Shown here: piece after piece, positions 1-8,079 of the stretch
Layout: every line of letters begins with the position of its first letter
Numbering within the stretch: the first letter of the stretch is position 1
DNA from: Candidatus Microthrix subdominans
GTDB lineage: Bacteria; Actinomycetota; Acidimicrobiia; Acidimicrobiales; Microtrichaceae
Length of the DNA: 64,000 nt
Direction of reading: 5' to 3'
NCBI GenBank assembly: GCA_016719385.1
Contig: JADJZA010000010.1
Location: 1 to 64,000 of the forward strand
Made by a program: the position numbers and the translations under genes
The notes under the pieces: generated by a model
Told to the model about the DNA's origin: nothing
The model's input: the letters and a program-made list of their open reading frames with translations, nothing else
Database searches by the model: none

Positions 1-1115
1 TGCCCTGGTACCGCGGCCACCGGGTCGAGGACGGTTGGGGCGGCAAGCTGGTGCGCACCGAGGCGACCGAGTGGGGCGCGATCAGCCGCCTGCACCCGTT
101 CCCGACCGAAAAGTCGAACATTCCTGCTCGCGCCCTGGCCTTCGGTGGGTTCACTGCCCTGGTCACGCTGCGAAGCCTGGCGATCCGCCACCGTCCCGAC
201 GCCGTCCTGGCCATGTCACCGCCGCTGCCGCTGGGCTTCCCCGGCGCGCTGGTGGGGGCGGTGCGACGCATCCCGTTCGTGTTCAACATCCAGGACGTCT
301 TCCCCGACGTCGCCGTCGAGATCGGGGCGATCACCAACCCGACGGTCATCAAGGTTGCGTCGCTGGCCGAGCGGTTCCTGTACCGACGGGCGGATGCGGT
401 CACCGTGCTGTCGGAGGACCTCCGACGCAACGTCGCCGACAAGCTGGGGCCCGGCGGCGACGAAAAGGTGGAGGTGATCCCCAACTTCGTCGACACCCAA
501 CGGGTGCAGCCATCGGGTACCGACGTCGCCTACCGGCGCGAGTTCGGTCTGGGCGACCGCACGGTGGTCACCTATGCCGGCAACGTCGGGTTGTCCCAGC
601 CGGTCGAGCTGCTGGTCGAGGTGGCCCGGCGCATGGTCGAGCGGCGCGACGTCGTCTTCGTCGTCAACGGCGGTGGCTCCTCCCTCGAGTCGGTGCAACG
701 TGCGGCCGCCGGCCTGGACAACGTGGTGTTTGTCCCCATGCAACCGCGAGAGCGGCTCTCCGAGGTGCTGGCGGCGGCGGACATCCACACGATCCTCCTG
801 CGCCACGGCCTGGCCCGGTCCTCGGTGCCCTCCAAGATGTACTCGATCCTGGCAGCGGGCCGCCCGGTCGTCGCCTCCGTCGATCCCGACACCGAGGTCA
901 CCCGGGTGCTCGATCAGGCCGGGGCCGGCGTCTCGGTGGCGCCCGGCGCCGTCGACGAGCTGCACCAGGCGATCGTCGGCCTGGTCGACGACCCTGCCCG
1001 CCGGGCGACGATGGGGGCGTCCGGGCGCAGCTGGGTGGAGCGTTGGCTCTCGCCCGCCGCGGTCGCCGAGGCCTACGAGGAGCTGTTCGAGCGGCTGATC
1101 ACTCAACACAACTGA
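1..1115 (+). CDS. Glycosyltransferase family 4, WcaI-like (5' truncated by window edge)
   Basis: The reading frame is already open at base 3 (PWYRGHRVEDGWGGKL precedes the first in-frame GTG at 51), so the true start lies upstream; 370 residues are visible. The visible part is a GT-B fold protein: an N-terminal half with FNIQDVFPDVAVEIG and ADAVTVLSEDLRR, then the donor-binding half starting at YAGNVGLSQPVELL and a C-terminal KMYSILAAGRPVVAS segment, where GT4 enzymes bind the nucleotide sugar. The pattern is typical of WcaI/colanic-acid-type GT4 enzymes that build surface polysaccharide in the cytoplasm. The acceptor cannot be read from sequence. The gene ends 60 bases before an unrelated, lower-GC membrane protein gene. 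Confidence 0.88.
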   Translation, partial: PWYRGHRVEDGWGGKLVRTEATEWGAISRLHPFPTEKSNIPARALAFGGFTALVTLRSLAIRHRPDAVLAMSPPLPLGFPGALVGAVRRIPFVFNIQDVFPDVAVEIGAITNPTVIKVASLAERFLYRRADAVTVLSEDLRRNVADKLGPGGDEKVEVIPNFVDTQRVQPSGTDVAYRREFGLGDRTVVTYAGNVGLSQPVELLVEVARRMVERRDVVFVVNGGGSSLESVQRAAAGLDNVVFVPMQPRERLSEVLAAADIHTILLRHGLARSSVPSKMYSILAAGRPVVASVDPDTEVTRVLDQAGAGVSVAPGAVDELHQAIVGLVDDPARRATMGASGRSWVERWLSPAAVAEAYEELFERLITQHN

Positions 1116-1175
1116 CCCTTGTATAGGAAGGCTTCTGGCAGTACATTGTCGCCAAGCCTGAACCGGGGGGTTCTC

Positions 1176-2237
1176 ATGGGCGATTCGATCGTAGTTCAGG
1201 TGGCGGTTGGGTTGGCGCTGATATTCTTGGTGCTAGCAACATTGGCTTCGGCGCTGACCGAATTGATGTCCAAGGTTTTCAGGGTGCGTGCTAAGACGCT
1301 CTGGAAGTCGCTGGCTGGGTTGCTTAATCCGCCAGCCGTAAAGACCTATGGTCCCCCCGAAGGGACATCCACCGACTTCGGGCTCGCTGCCGGCCTCAAG
1401 ATGGTCACAAACGACCCTCGGCCGACTGGTGCTCAGGGTGGGAATCATACAATCACTACCGATTTGGCGATGACGCCCTCCGTCCGAGCGTTCGATCCGA
1501 CGGCCGATCCAAAGAAACCCACACAGGTGGCCCAATTGCCGCCGCGCGTCTTTGCTGCAGCCTTGTTGGAGTTGGCCGAAATCAAGGGTGAGTCCGGAAG
1601 CGTCGCAGCTCGCATCAGGAAGTTAACCACGGAGTACGGTGATGCACCGTTGGCCCAGTACCTAGCGACTATTGCAGCAGGAGTGGGCGACGACGTCGAC
1701 CGCTTCGTCGACCAAGTGGGCGGATGGTTTGACGCTCAAATGACCCGCCTAACCGCCGTATATAAGCGCTGGGCAACACTCATCCTCTTTGTCATCGGTC
1801 TCGTGGTGGCGTTAGGCCTAAATGCCGACGCTATCGAGATGGGCATCGCTCTGAAGGAAAACACCCAGACTCGTACCGCCCTGGCCCTTGTGGCTGACAG
1901 CGTCGCTGGTAGCGATGTTTCAGCAATGTGCACCCGCCCTGCCGAGCCTGCCGAGCCTGCCGAGACATCCGGAACATCCTCCGACGGGGACAGTGGCACA
2001 GCGGACTACATCGACCTGCGTTGTGCTAGCCAAGCAGTAGGAAAGTTGGAACAGCTACGCATTCCAATCCTGGGCAACTGGTCGTGGCAGCGCTGGTTGG
2101 ACAGTTGGACTGAAGGCGGTTTGCTCGGGGGTGTTACCCATGGTGCAGGGCTTTTGATTACTGCGATGGCTTTGGCTATGGGAGCGCCATTCTGGTTTGA
2201 CTTGCTCGGCCTACTTACGGGGAAACGTCGCCAGTAG
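1176..2237 (+). CDS. Uncharacterised three-TM membrane protein, atypical composition
   Basis: 353 residues from the ATG at 1176, preceded by a G-rich stretch; an in-frame start at 1119 would add 19 unlikely residues. One TM segment lies at residues ~4-25, followed by a conserved-looking cytoplasmic block (ELMSKVFRVRAKTLWKSLAG), then LPPRVFAAALLEL, a WFDAQMTRLTAVYKRW amphipathic stretch, a second TM (LILFVIGLVVALGLNAD) and a third TM near the C-terminus. This architecture recalls a widespread uncharacterised bacterial family with the same WYKR-type helix before its second TM; I know no function for it. Codon use includes many ATA, CTA, TTA and GTT codons and GC is visibly lower than in both neighbours, suggesting recent acquisition. 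A PAE tripeptide is repeated three times at 1938-1964. Confidence 0.72.
   Translation: MGDSIVVQVAVGLALIFLVLATLASALTELMSKVFRVRAKTLWKSLAGLLNPPAVKTYGPPEGTSTDFGLAAGLKMVTNDPRPTGAQGGNHTITTDLAMTPSVRAFDPTADPKKPTQVAQLPPRVFAAALLELAEIKGESGSVAARIRKLTTEYGDAPLAQYLATIAAGVGDDVDRFVDQVGGWFDAQMTRLTAVYKRWATLILFVIGLVVALGLNADAIEMGIALKENTQTRTALALVADSVAGSDVSAMCTRPAEPAEPAETSGTSSDGDSGTADYIDLRCASQAVGKLEQLRIPILGNWSWQRWLDSWTEGGLLGGVTHGAGLLITAMALAMGAPFWFDLLGLLTGKRRQ
1938..1964 (+). repeat. Three tandem 9-base repeats encoding PAE
   Basis: Three perfect copies of cctgccgag lie in frame in the extracytoplasmic loop of the atypical membrane protein and give PAEPAEPAE, followed by TSGTSSDGDSG. The copies are identical at the DNA level, which points to a recent slippage expansion. 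Confidence 0.85.
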
Positions 2238-2299
2238 CGGGTCGTCTTGGGATGGGCGCTAGTGGATCGACCTCCTGGGAGTAGTAGCGTGTCCGGCTC

Positions 2300-3178
2300 A
2301 TGGACTCTCAGCGCTCCCTCAAAAAGATTCAGCGCGTCCAGCGGGCCGGGGTCACCCGGGCTGCGGGACAACGGCGCCCCGTGGGCTTCACGTTGCTGTT
2401 GGTCGTCATCGTCATCGTCGGCCTGGTCCTCACCGCGTTCGCTCGATCGGCCTACCGAGACGTCTCGGGCGCCGCTCCGCGTATGGCGTCGGACACGGCC
2501 GAAGGCGACCGCTATCGAAATGCCTTCGGGATCTACCTGTGCGACCGCTTTATCGAACCGTTGGCCGACGTCAAGACCGACACCACCGGGATCCACTCCC
2601 ACGACGATGGTCTGATCCACATCCACCCCTCGCAGCCGAGCTCGGCGGGGTCGGGAGCGGTGATCGGCAAGTTCTTTGATGCGGTCGGCCTCGAGGCGAC
2701 GCCGGACGTGGTCGTGCTCCCCGAGGGCGCAGACGCGAAGGAAAAGACCTGGACGAGCGGCACGACCACCTGCAAGGTGGGTGACGGCAAGGACGCGAAG
2801 AAGGAAAAGGGCCAGTGGGTGCTGTTGGAGTACCCGGCCCAGGCCGGTCCCGATACCGAGCCAATCGTGCACACCGACGACTTTGGTGAGCTCCCGGTGC
2901 GCACCGACGGTCAAGCCTGGACGCTCGCCTTTCTCCCCGAGAAGCAGATCGACAACGTGGCGGAGAAGCGCAAGGGCGACCTGTTGCCCCCCAGCATCGA
3001 AGCCCTGAAGAACCCCGACAACGAACAGGAGCCTGGCCAGGGAGACCTCCCGGCCAATCCTGGCGAGAACATCCCCACCGATGTCACCGTTCCGGCGGGC
3101 GACGATCCTGCACCCACGACCGGGGAAACGGCACCCACGACCGACGCCACCGCGCCGGTCACCACGGCTGCGGGCTGA
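2300..3178 (+). CDS. Hypothetical membrane-anchored secreted protein
   Basis: 292 residues. A basic N-terminus (KKIQRVQRAGVTRAAGQRR) is followed by one TM segment at about residues 29-47 (FTLLLVVIVIVGLVLTAF), so most of the protein should be outside the membrane. The external domain contains a His-rich stretch (GIHSHDDGLIHIHP) and two cysteines (YLCDRF and TTCKVG) that could form a disulfide. The last ~40 residues are a Pro/Thr/Ala-rich tail typical of wall-spanning linkers. I do not recognise the family. It ends 10 bases before the guanylyltransferase start and is probably co-transcribed with it. Confidence 0.75.
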   Translation: MDSQRSLKKIQRVQRAGVTRAAGQRRPVGFTLLLVVIVIVGLVLTAFARSAYRDVSGAAPRMASDTAEGDRYRNAFGIYLCDRFIEPLADVKTDTTGIHSHDDGLIHIHPSQPSSAGSGAVIGKFFDAVGLEATPDVVVLPEGADAKEKTWTSGTTTCKVGDGKDAKKEKGQWVLLEYPAQAGPDTEPIVHTDDFGELPVRTDGQAWTLAFLPEKQIDNVAEKRKGDLLPPSIEALKNPDNEQEPGQGDLPANPGENIPTDVTVPAGDDPAPTTGETAPTTDATAPVTTAAG

Positions 3179-3188
3179 TCGGGCCGCC

Positions 3189-4205
3189 ATGCGAGCGATC
3201 GTCCTGGTTGGAGGTTTCGGCACTCGCCTGCGCCCCCTCACCCTGACCCTGCCCAAGCAGATGCTGCCGGTGGCCCACACCACCATGCTCGAGCGCGTGG
3301 TCGGCGGCCTGTCGGAAGCGGGTGTGACCGAGGTGGTGCTGTCGCTCGGGTACCGGCCCGACACCTTCGTCGAGGCGTATCCGTACGGGTCCTGTGCCGG
3401 CGTCACGCTGCACTATGCGGTGGAGCCTGAGCCGCTCGACACGGCGGGTGCCATCCGCTTTGCGGCGCTGGAGGCCGGGCTGGACGAGCGCTTCCTCGTC
3501 GTCAACGGCGACGTCCTGACCGATCTGGATGTGGGCGCCCTCTGGGACCATCACGAGCGCTGTGGGGCCGAGGCGACGATCGCCCTGACGCCGGTCGAGG
3601 ATCCGTCCCGTTTCGGCGTCGTGCCGACCCGGGACGACCATTCGGTGATCGACTTCGTCGAGAAGCCCGACCCCGGCACAGCGCCGACCAATTACATCAA
3701 TGCCGGCACCTACGTGATGGAGCCCTCGGTGATCGGGCGCATCGCCGATGGCCGCCGGGTGTCGGTCGAGCGGGAGGTGTTCCCGGCCCTCGCCGGTGAC
3801 CGCACCCTCTACGCCCTGCGCAGCGACGCCTACTGGCTCGATGCGGGTACACCCGAGACCCTGTTGCAGGCCAACCTCGACGTGCTCGCCGGCAAGCGGG
3901 CCTTCGGCAGTGATGCGGTGCACCCGTCGGCCCGCGTGCACCCCGATGCGGTCGTCGTCGACTCGATGATCGGCGCCGAGTCGGTCGTGGAGGCCGGCGC
4001 ACGGGTCGAACGCTCGGTCGTGTTCGCCGGCTCGAGCATCGGCGCCAACGCCACGGTGACCATGTCGCTCATCGGTGGCACCGCCACGATCTCCGAAGGC
4101 GCCACCGTGGCCGACCTGAGCGTGATCGGCTTCGGCGAGAAGGTCGAACCCGGTGCAGTGCTGTTGGGCGACGTTCGGCCGGTGAAGGACGCCTGGCCCG
4201 ACTGA
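3189..4205 (+). CDS. Mannose-1-phosphate guanylyltransferase (GDP-mannose pyrophosphorylase-type nucleotidyltransferase)
   Basis: 338 residues from the ATG at 3189, giving the canonical start MRAIVLVGGFGTRLRPL; the signature continues to PKQMLPV. VNGDVLTDLD is the metal-binding acidic motif and FVEKPD is the sugar-binding lysine region. From about residue 245 the protein becomes a hexapeptide-repeat left-handed beta-helix (ARVHPDAVVV, AESVVEAGARV, GANATVTMSLIGG). This two-domain layout fits actinobacterial GDP-mannose pyrophosphorylases, which turn mannose-1-phosphate plus GTP into GDP-mannose. A thymidylyl- or glucose-specific enzyme is possible from sequence alone, but manB, PGI/PMI and gmd in the same window favour GDP-mannose. 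The last codons and stop lie in a 29-base repeat copied after the next gene. Confidence 0.82.
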   Translation: MRAIVLVGGFGTRLRPLTLTLPKQMLPVAHTTMLERVVGGLSEAGVTEVVLSLGYRPDTFVEAYPYGSCAGVTLHYAVEPEPLDTAGAIRFAALEAGLDERFLVVNGDVLTDLDVGALWDHHERCGAEATIALTPVEDPSRFGVVPTRDDHSVIDFVEKPDPGTAPTNYINAGTYVMEPSVIGRIADGRRVSVEREVFPALAGDRTLYALRSDAYWLDAGTPETLLQANLDVLAGKRAFGSDAVHPSARVHPDAVVVDSMIGAESVVEAGARVERSVVFAGSSIGANATVTMSLIGGTATISEGATVADLSVIGFGEKVEPGAVLLGDVRPVKDAWPD

Positions 4206-4218
4206 GGCTCGGCCGACG
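4190..4218 (+). repeat. Direct repeat, left copy (29 bases)
   Basis: cgcctggcccgactgaggct continues to the end at 4218. It recurs at 4768-4796 with a single mismatch (28 of 29 identical). This left copy spans the last residues and the TGA stop of the guanylyltransferase. Confidence 0.9.
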
Positions 4219-4339
4219 GTCACCTCCGAGCTGGTCCCCATCTTTGCCAAAACTTGACCCGGCCCTGGGCTTGCGCTGGCACGTTGGGTGTGAGGGTGCA
4301 TCGACGCCGCAACGAGCGGCGGCCTGAAAGGGACCCCCC

Positions 4340-4762
4340 ATGTCAACACGTACAGCATCCGGAGCATCCGACCTGCGACGAGGGGCGGCCGCGGCCTGCC
4401 TCATCGGCGCGGGGTTGCTCCATGGGTTCATTACCCTCGAGTACGTCAATGAAAAGCTGTACATCGGCCTTCTGTTCGGACTGTCGGTGCCACTGTGCAT
4501 CGGCTTGGCCGCCTACCTGTGGCAGCACGACGACCGCCGCGCCTGGCTCCTCGGTGCAGCCCTCTCGGCCGGCATGATCGTGGGCTTCCTGGTCAGCCGC
4601 ACGACCGGGCTCCCCGGGTTCAACGAATCGGGAGTGTGGGCGCACTGGACCGAGGGCTTTCCGGCGTTGGCCACCGAAATCGGCTTCCTGGTGGCGGCTG
4701 CCCCGGTGCTGATGGCATCCATCGGAGCCGCTCAGGGACACGGCCAGCCGCTCCGGGGGTAG
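4340..4762 (+). CDS. Small four-TM membrane protein of unknown function
   Basis: 140 residues, ATG at 4340 after a gaaaggga ribosome binding site. Four hydrophobic segments are visible: residues ~13-33, ~40-60, ~68-87 and ~108-128. They are joined by short loops, including WQHDDRRAW and a longer loop RTTGLPGFNESGVWAHWTEG. I do not recognise the family. The gene, with its own upstream region, sits exactly between two nearly identical 29-base direct repeats (4190-4218 and 4768-4796), which suggests that it arrived or was duplicated as a unit. It is convergent with the SDR gene, whose stop is 25 bases away. Confidence 0.7.
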   Translation: MSTRTASGASDLRRGAAAACLIGAGLLHGFITLEYVNEKLYIGLLFGLSVPLCIGLAAYLWQHDDRRAWLLGAALSAGMIVGFLVSRTTGLPGFNESGVWAHWTEGFPALATEIGFLVAAAPVLMASIGAAQGHGQPLRG

Positions 4763-4767
4763 CGGAT

Positions 4768-4796
4768 CGCCTGGCCCGACTGAGGCTCAGCCGACG
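4768..4796 (+). repeat. Direct repeat, right copy (29 bases)
   Basis: Copy of the 4190-4218 repeat with one g-to-a change. It lies after the small 4-TM gene and overlaps the 3' end of the minus-strand SDR gene, whose stop is at 4787-4789. Confidence 0.9.
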
Positions 4797-5794
4797 ACGA
4801 CCGGCGCCCTCAGCTCGGGCACCGGCGGAACGGGGTAGCCCGCCTGGGCCAACAGCCGCTCGGACAGCTGCCAGAGGTGCTCGGCGTGCACGGTGGATCG
4901 GGCCCGGCGGCCGACCGTGCCCGGGCGCTTTCGCACCCAATAGGTGCCGCTCGACCGACCGCACAGCACCGACGTGGCGGCGAACACCGGCGTTTCAGCG
5001 CCCTGTCCGGCGGTGATCAGCACCCGCTGTTCGATCGGGCGCAGCCACCGTTCCATGCGACTGGACACGTCGCCGTCCATGGCGAACTCGCTGGCGACAC
5101 TGCCCGGGTGGACTGAGTGAACGACCACCCGGGTCGGGTCGAGCCGGTTGGCCAACGAACGCGTGAAGGCGACGTTGGCCAACTTCGACTCCCCGTAGAC
5201 ACCCAACGCATTCCACAGGCCGATGCGGCGGTGAGCAAGGCGTCCGAAGGGAATGCCGCGGGGAGCCAGGTGGTGGGCCGCAGAGGCGATGTTAATCACC
5301 CGGCTCGGGATGGCTCGGCGCATCAGGTAGTCGTCCGGTTCCGGGTCGGCAACACCGCGCAGCCGAGGGAGCAGGCGACGGGTGAGGTAGAAGTGGCCGA
5401 GGTGGTTGACCCCGAACATCGTCTCGAACCCCTGGGCGGTCTCGGTGCGTTCGCCCAGGATCAGGCCGGCGTTGTTGATCAACAGGTCGATGGTGCGACC
5501 CTCAAGAGAGGTGGCCAGGGCGCTCACCGTCGCCAGGTCGGCCAGGTCGAGCGGCAACATCTCCACCGACTCGTTGCCCGACCTGGCGATGATGTGCTCG
5601 AGCGCCCGTTCCCCCTTGGCCCGGTTGCGGACGGCGCCGATCACCGTCGCTCCACGCGTTGCCAACGCCACTGCTGTCTCCAACCCAATGCCGGAGTTGG
5701 CGCCGGTGATCAACGCCACGGAGCCGTCCAGACGCTCGGGCGAGGGCGGGTGGTCGATCGCCACGGAGGCCGGGCCGGAGGGGGGAGACACCAT
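4787..5794 (-). CDS. Short-chain dehydrogenase/reductase (retinol dehydrogenase-like)
   Basis: 335 residues from ATG at 5794. It is a classical SDR with a Rossmann fold: TGANSGIG at residues 30-37 binds the dinucleotide, NNAG is at 107-110, the catalytic Ser is near 171 (INIASAAHH), and YGESK gives Tyr200 and Lys204. An Arg after the second strand (AVRNRAKGER) suggests NADP(H). The extended loop after the catalytic Ser and the HSVHPGSVASEF segment resemble retinol/protochlorophyllide-type SDRs. It is divergent from the carotenoid oxygenase across a 100-base intergenic region, so the pair may share regulation and act on retinoid or apocarotenoid carbonyls. The substrate is inference. Confidence 0.85.
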   Translation of the reverse strand: MVSPPSGPASVAIDHPPSPERLDGSVALITGANSGIGLETAVALATRGATVIGAVRNRAKGERALEHIIARSGNESVEMLPLDLADLATVSALATSLEGRTIDLLINNAGLILGERTETAQGFETMFGVNHLGHFYLTRRLLPRLRGVADPEPDDYLMRRAIPSRVINIASAAHHLAPRGIPFGRLAHRRIGLWNALGVYGESKLANVAFTRSLANRLDPTRVVVHSVHPGSVASEFAMDGDVSSRMERWLRPIEQRVLITAGQGAETPVFAATSVLCGRSSGTYWVRKRPGTVGRRARSTVHAEHLWQLSERLLAQAGYPVPPVPELRAPVVVG

Positions 5795-5894
5795 GGGGGC
5801 ACGCTAGATGATCGGCCGTCCCCAACTTCTCGGACGGCTCCACGGGACGCAACACACCGAATGACACGGCCTTTCCCCGGGCGTACCGTGAGGC

Positions 5895-7331
5895 ATGGCC
5901 GACACCGTCACAGCCAACTCCCGTCCCAGCGCCCCACTACCGAACCGGTACCTCGAGGGCGCCTATGCGCCGGTCGCCGAGGAGGTGACGCTCACCGACC
6001 TGGTCGTCACCGGCACCCTGCCGCCGGAGTTGGACGGGCGCTACCTGCGCAACGGCCCCAACCCGCTCGGGCCGGTCGACCCGGCCACCTACCACTGGTT
6101 CACCGGCGACGCGATGGTGCACGGCCTGCGCCTGCGGGACGGTCGGGCCGAGTGGTACCGCAACCGTTGGGTGCGCTCGACCAACGTGAGCGAGGCGTTG
6201 GGTGAGCCACCGGCCCCCGGCGAGCGCCACGGCGGCATGGAGACGGCGAATACCAACGTGATCGACCTCGGTGGCCGCACCATGGCCATCGTCGAGGCCG
6301 GCGCCCGTCCCGTCGAGCTGAGCGACACCCTCGACACGCTGTGTCACTCCGACCTCGGCGGCAGCCTGCCCCACGGCTACACCGCCCACCCCAAGGTCGA
6401 CCCGGCGACCGGGCTCCTGCATGCGGTCGGCTACTACTGGGCCCGGCCCAACGTGTTGGAGTACACGGTGATCGAGCCGTCCTCCGGCCGGGTGGTCCAC
6501 CGGGTCGACGTGCCGGTGCCCGGCAACCCGATGGTCCACGATTGCTCGATCACCGAGGGGCATCTGGTGCTCTACGACTTGCCGGTCACCTTCAACCTCG
6601 ACGTGGCCGCATCCGGCGCCTCGTTCCCCTACGTGTGGGACGACGCGTACGGCGCGCGGGTGGGGGTGATGCCCCTCGGGGGGCAGCCGGAGGAGGTGCG
6701 CTGGTTCGAGGTAGAGCCGTGTTACGTCTTCCATCCAATGTCCGCCGAGGAGCGGCGCCGGGAGGACGGAACACTCGAGATCGTGCTCAACGTGGTGCGC
6801 CACCCCTCGATGTTTCGTACCGATCCCCATGGGCCCAACGAGGGAGCGCCCACGCTATGCCGTTGGACGTTGCGCCTCGGCGCCGATGGTCAACCGCTCG
6901 GGCCCGTGGCTGAGTCCCAGCTCGACGACCGCCCGGTCGAGTTTCCTCGGGTGGACGAGCGCCGGGTGGGGCGGACGGTCCGCTACGGGCTGGCCAACGT
7001 TCTGGCGGTGGGCGACGGCTCCCCAGGTGCGGGTGGCGATATCGGCTGGGGGGATTCCGGCCTGGTCCGATACGACCTGGAACGCGGCGAAGCCCTCGAG
7101 ATTCCGCTCGGGCCGGACCGGGCGCCCGGCGAGGCGGTGTTCGTGCCCCGCAGCGCCGATGCCGCCGAAGACGACGGCTGGTACCTGATGCTGGTGAGCA
7201 ACCGGACCGACGGCACCTCCAGCCTGGATGTGGTGAGCGCCGCCGACCCGGCCGGCGGACCGGTCGCCCAGGTGCAGTTGCCGGTGCGCGTGCCGCTCGG
7301 CTTCCACGGCAACTGGGTCCCGCTCCGCTGA
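5895..7331 (+). CDS. Carotenoid oxygenase (RPE65/CCD family)
   Basis: 478 residues, ATG at 5895. The family fold is a seven-bladed propeller with non-haem iron held by four histidines. Candidates are visible at His165 (YTAHPKVDP), His215 (MVHDCSIT), His280 (YVFHPMSAEE) and His471 (GFHGNWVP). The N-terminal DGRYLRNGPNP motif is a family hallmark. These enzymes use O2 to cleave polyene or stilbene double bonds and give aldehydes. Length is normal for bacterial members. It starts 100 bases from a divergent SDR that could reduce or oxidise the aldehyde product. There is no signal peptide. Which carotenoid is cleaved cannot be read from sequence. Confidence 0.93.
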   Translation: MADTVTANSRPSAPLPNRYLEGAYAPVAEEVTLTDLVVTGTLPPELDGRYLRNGPNPLGPVDPATYHWFTGDAMVHGLRLRDGRAEWYRNRWVRSTNVSEALGEPPAPGERHGGMETANTNVIDLGGRTMAIVEAGARPVELSDTLDTLCHSDLGGSLPHGYTAHPKVDPATGLLHAVGYYWARPNVLEYTVIEPSSGRVVHRVDVPVPGNPMVHDCSITEGHLVLYDLPVTFNLDVAASGASFPYVWDDAYGARVGVMPLGGQPEEVRWFEVEPCYVFHPMSAEERRREDGTLEIVLNVVRHPSMFRTDPHGPNEGAPTLCRWTLRLGADGQPLGPVAESQLDDRPVEFPRVDERRVGRTVRYGLANVLAVGDGSPGAGGDIGWGDSGLVRYDLERGEALEIPLGPDRAPGEAVFVPRSADAAEDDGWYLMLVSNRTDGTSSLDVVSAADPAGGPVAQVQLPVRVPLGFHGNWVPLR

Positions 7332-7341
7332 GGGTTTGGCG

Positions 7342-8079
7342 TTAGCGGAAAAGGTCCTCGGCGGGGGAGCGGACGAGGTCGGCGACGACGCCCCCGGAGG
7401 CGGACAGGTCGGGATCGGCCGGGTCGGTGAGCCAGGCGGGATCAACGCCGCGGACGATCGCTGCGGCGATCCCAGCCGACTTGCCCATCACCAGGTCGGC
7501 CGCGGCCGCCACCTCGTCGACCAGTGCCACCTCGGTGACGGCCAGCTCGCGGCCGAGCGCATCGTTGGTGCCGCGCAGGTCGAGGATGGGTCGGATACCC
7601 GCCGAGCCGAGGGCTATGTCGGTCACCCCCCGGCGCCACGTCCGCCCGAACGTGTCCGAGATGATCACGCCGCAGGTGACGCCATAGCGGTGCACGAACA
7701 CGTCGCGTAGGCGGCGGGCCGAACGATCGGGATCCTCGGGCAGGAGGGCGGCGGTTCCAGCTTCCACGTTCGACAGGTCGATGCCTGCGTTGGCGCAGAC
7801 GAAGCCGTGATGGGTCTCGGAGATCACCAGATCGCCCCGCCGGCGAAGGATGCGCCGCGACTGCCCGGCGACCAGCGCCCGGTGGGCGTTGGGGTCGTTG
7901 GCATCGATCGCCACCAGTGCGTTCTCCGCCTTGCTGACCACCTTCTGGGTGACGACAACCACGTCGCCGTCTTCGAAGCCGATCGAGGCCAGCGCAGCGT
8001 CGGCGACCAGGGCGCCCAGATCATCGCCGGGCCGAACCTCGGGGATGCCCGAAATCGGCAGCAGCTCCAGGCTGTTCAC
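7342..8079 (-). CDS. cofE: Coenzyme F420-0:L-glutamate ligase, single-domain
   Basis: 245 residues starting at the GTG at 8079, which overlaps the cofD stop by four bases (GTGA); the much longer open frame upstream is a shadow of cofD. CofE adds L-glutamates to F420-0 using GTP. Visible family motifs are VVVVTQKVVSKAEN near residues 37-50, ISETHHGFVCANAGID and ISDTFGRTWRRG, then GTNDALGREL. It ends with LVRSPAEDLFR at the length of the ligase domain alone. Mycobacterial FbiB carries an extra C-terminal nitroreductase-like domain that finishes F420 synthesis; that domain is absent here, so reduction of dehydro-F420-0 must be done elsewhere. It is convergent with the carotenoid oxygenase gene. 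Confidence 0.94.
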   Translation of the reverse strand: MNSLELLPISGIPEVRPGDDLGALVADAALASIGFEDGDVVVVTQKVVSKAENALVAIDANDPNAHRALVAGQSRRILRRRGDLVISETHHGFVCANAGIDLSNVEAGTAALLPEDPDRSARRLRDVFVHRYGVTCGVIISDTFGRTWRRGVTDIALGSAGIRPILDLRGTNDALGRELAVTEVALVDEVAAAADLVMGKSAGIAAAIVRGVDPAWLTDPADPDLSASGGVVADLVRSPAEDLFR

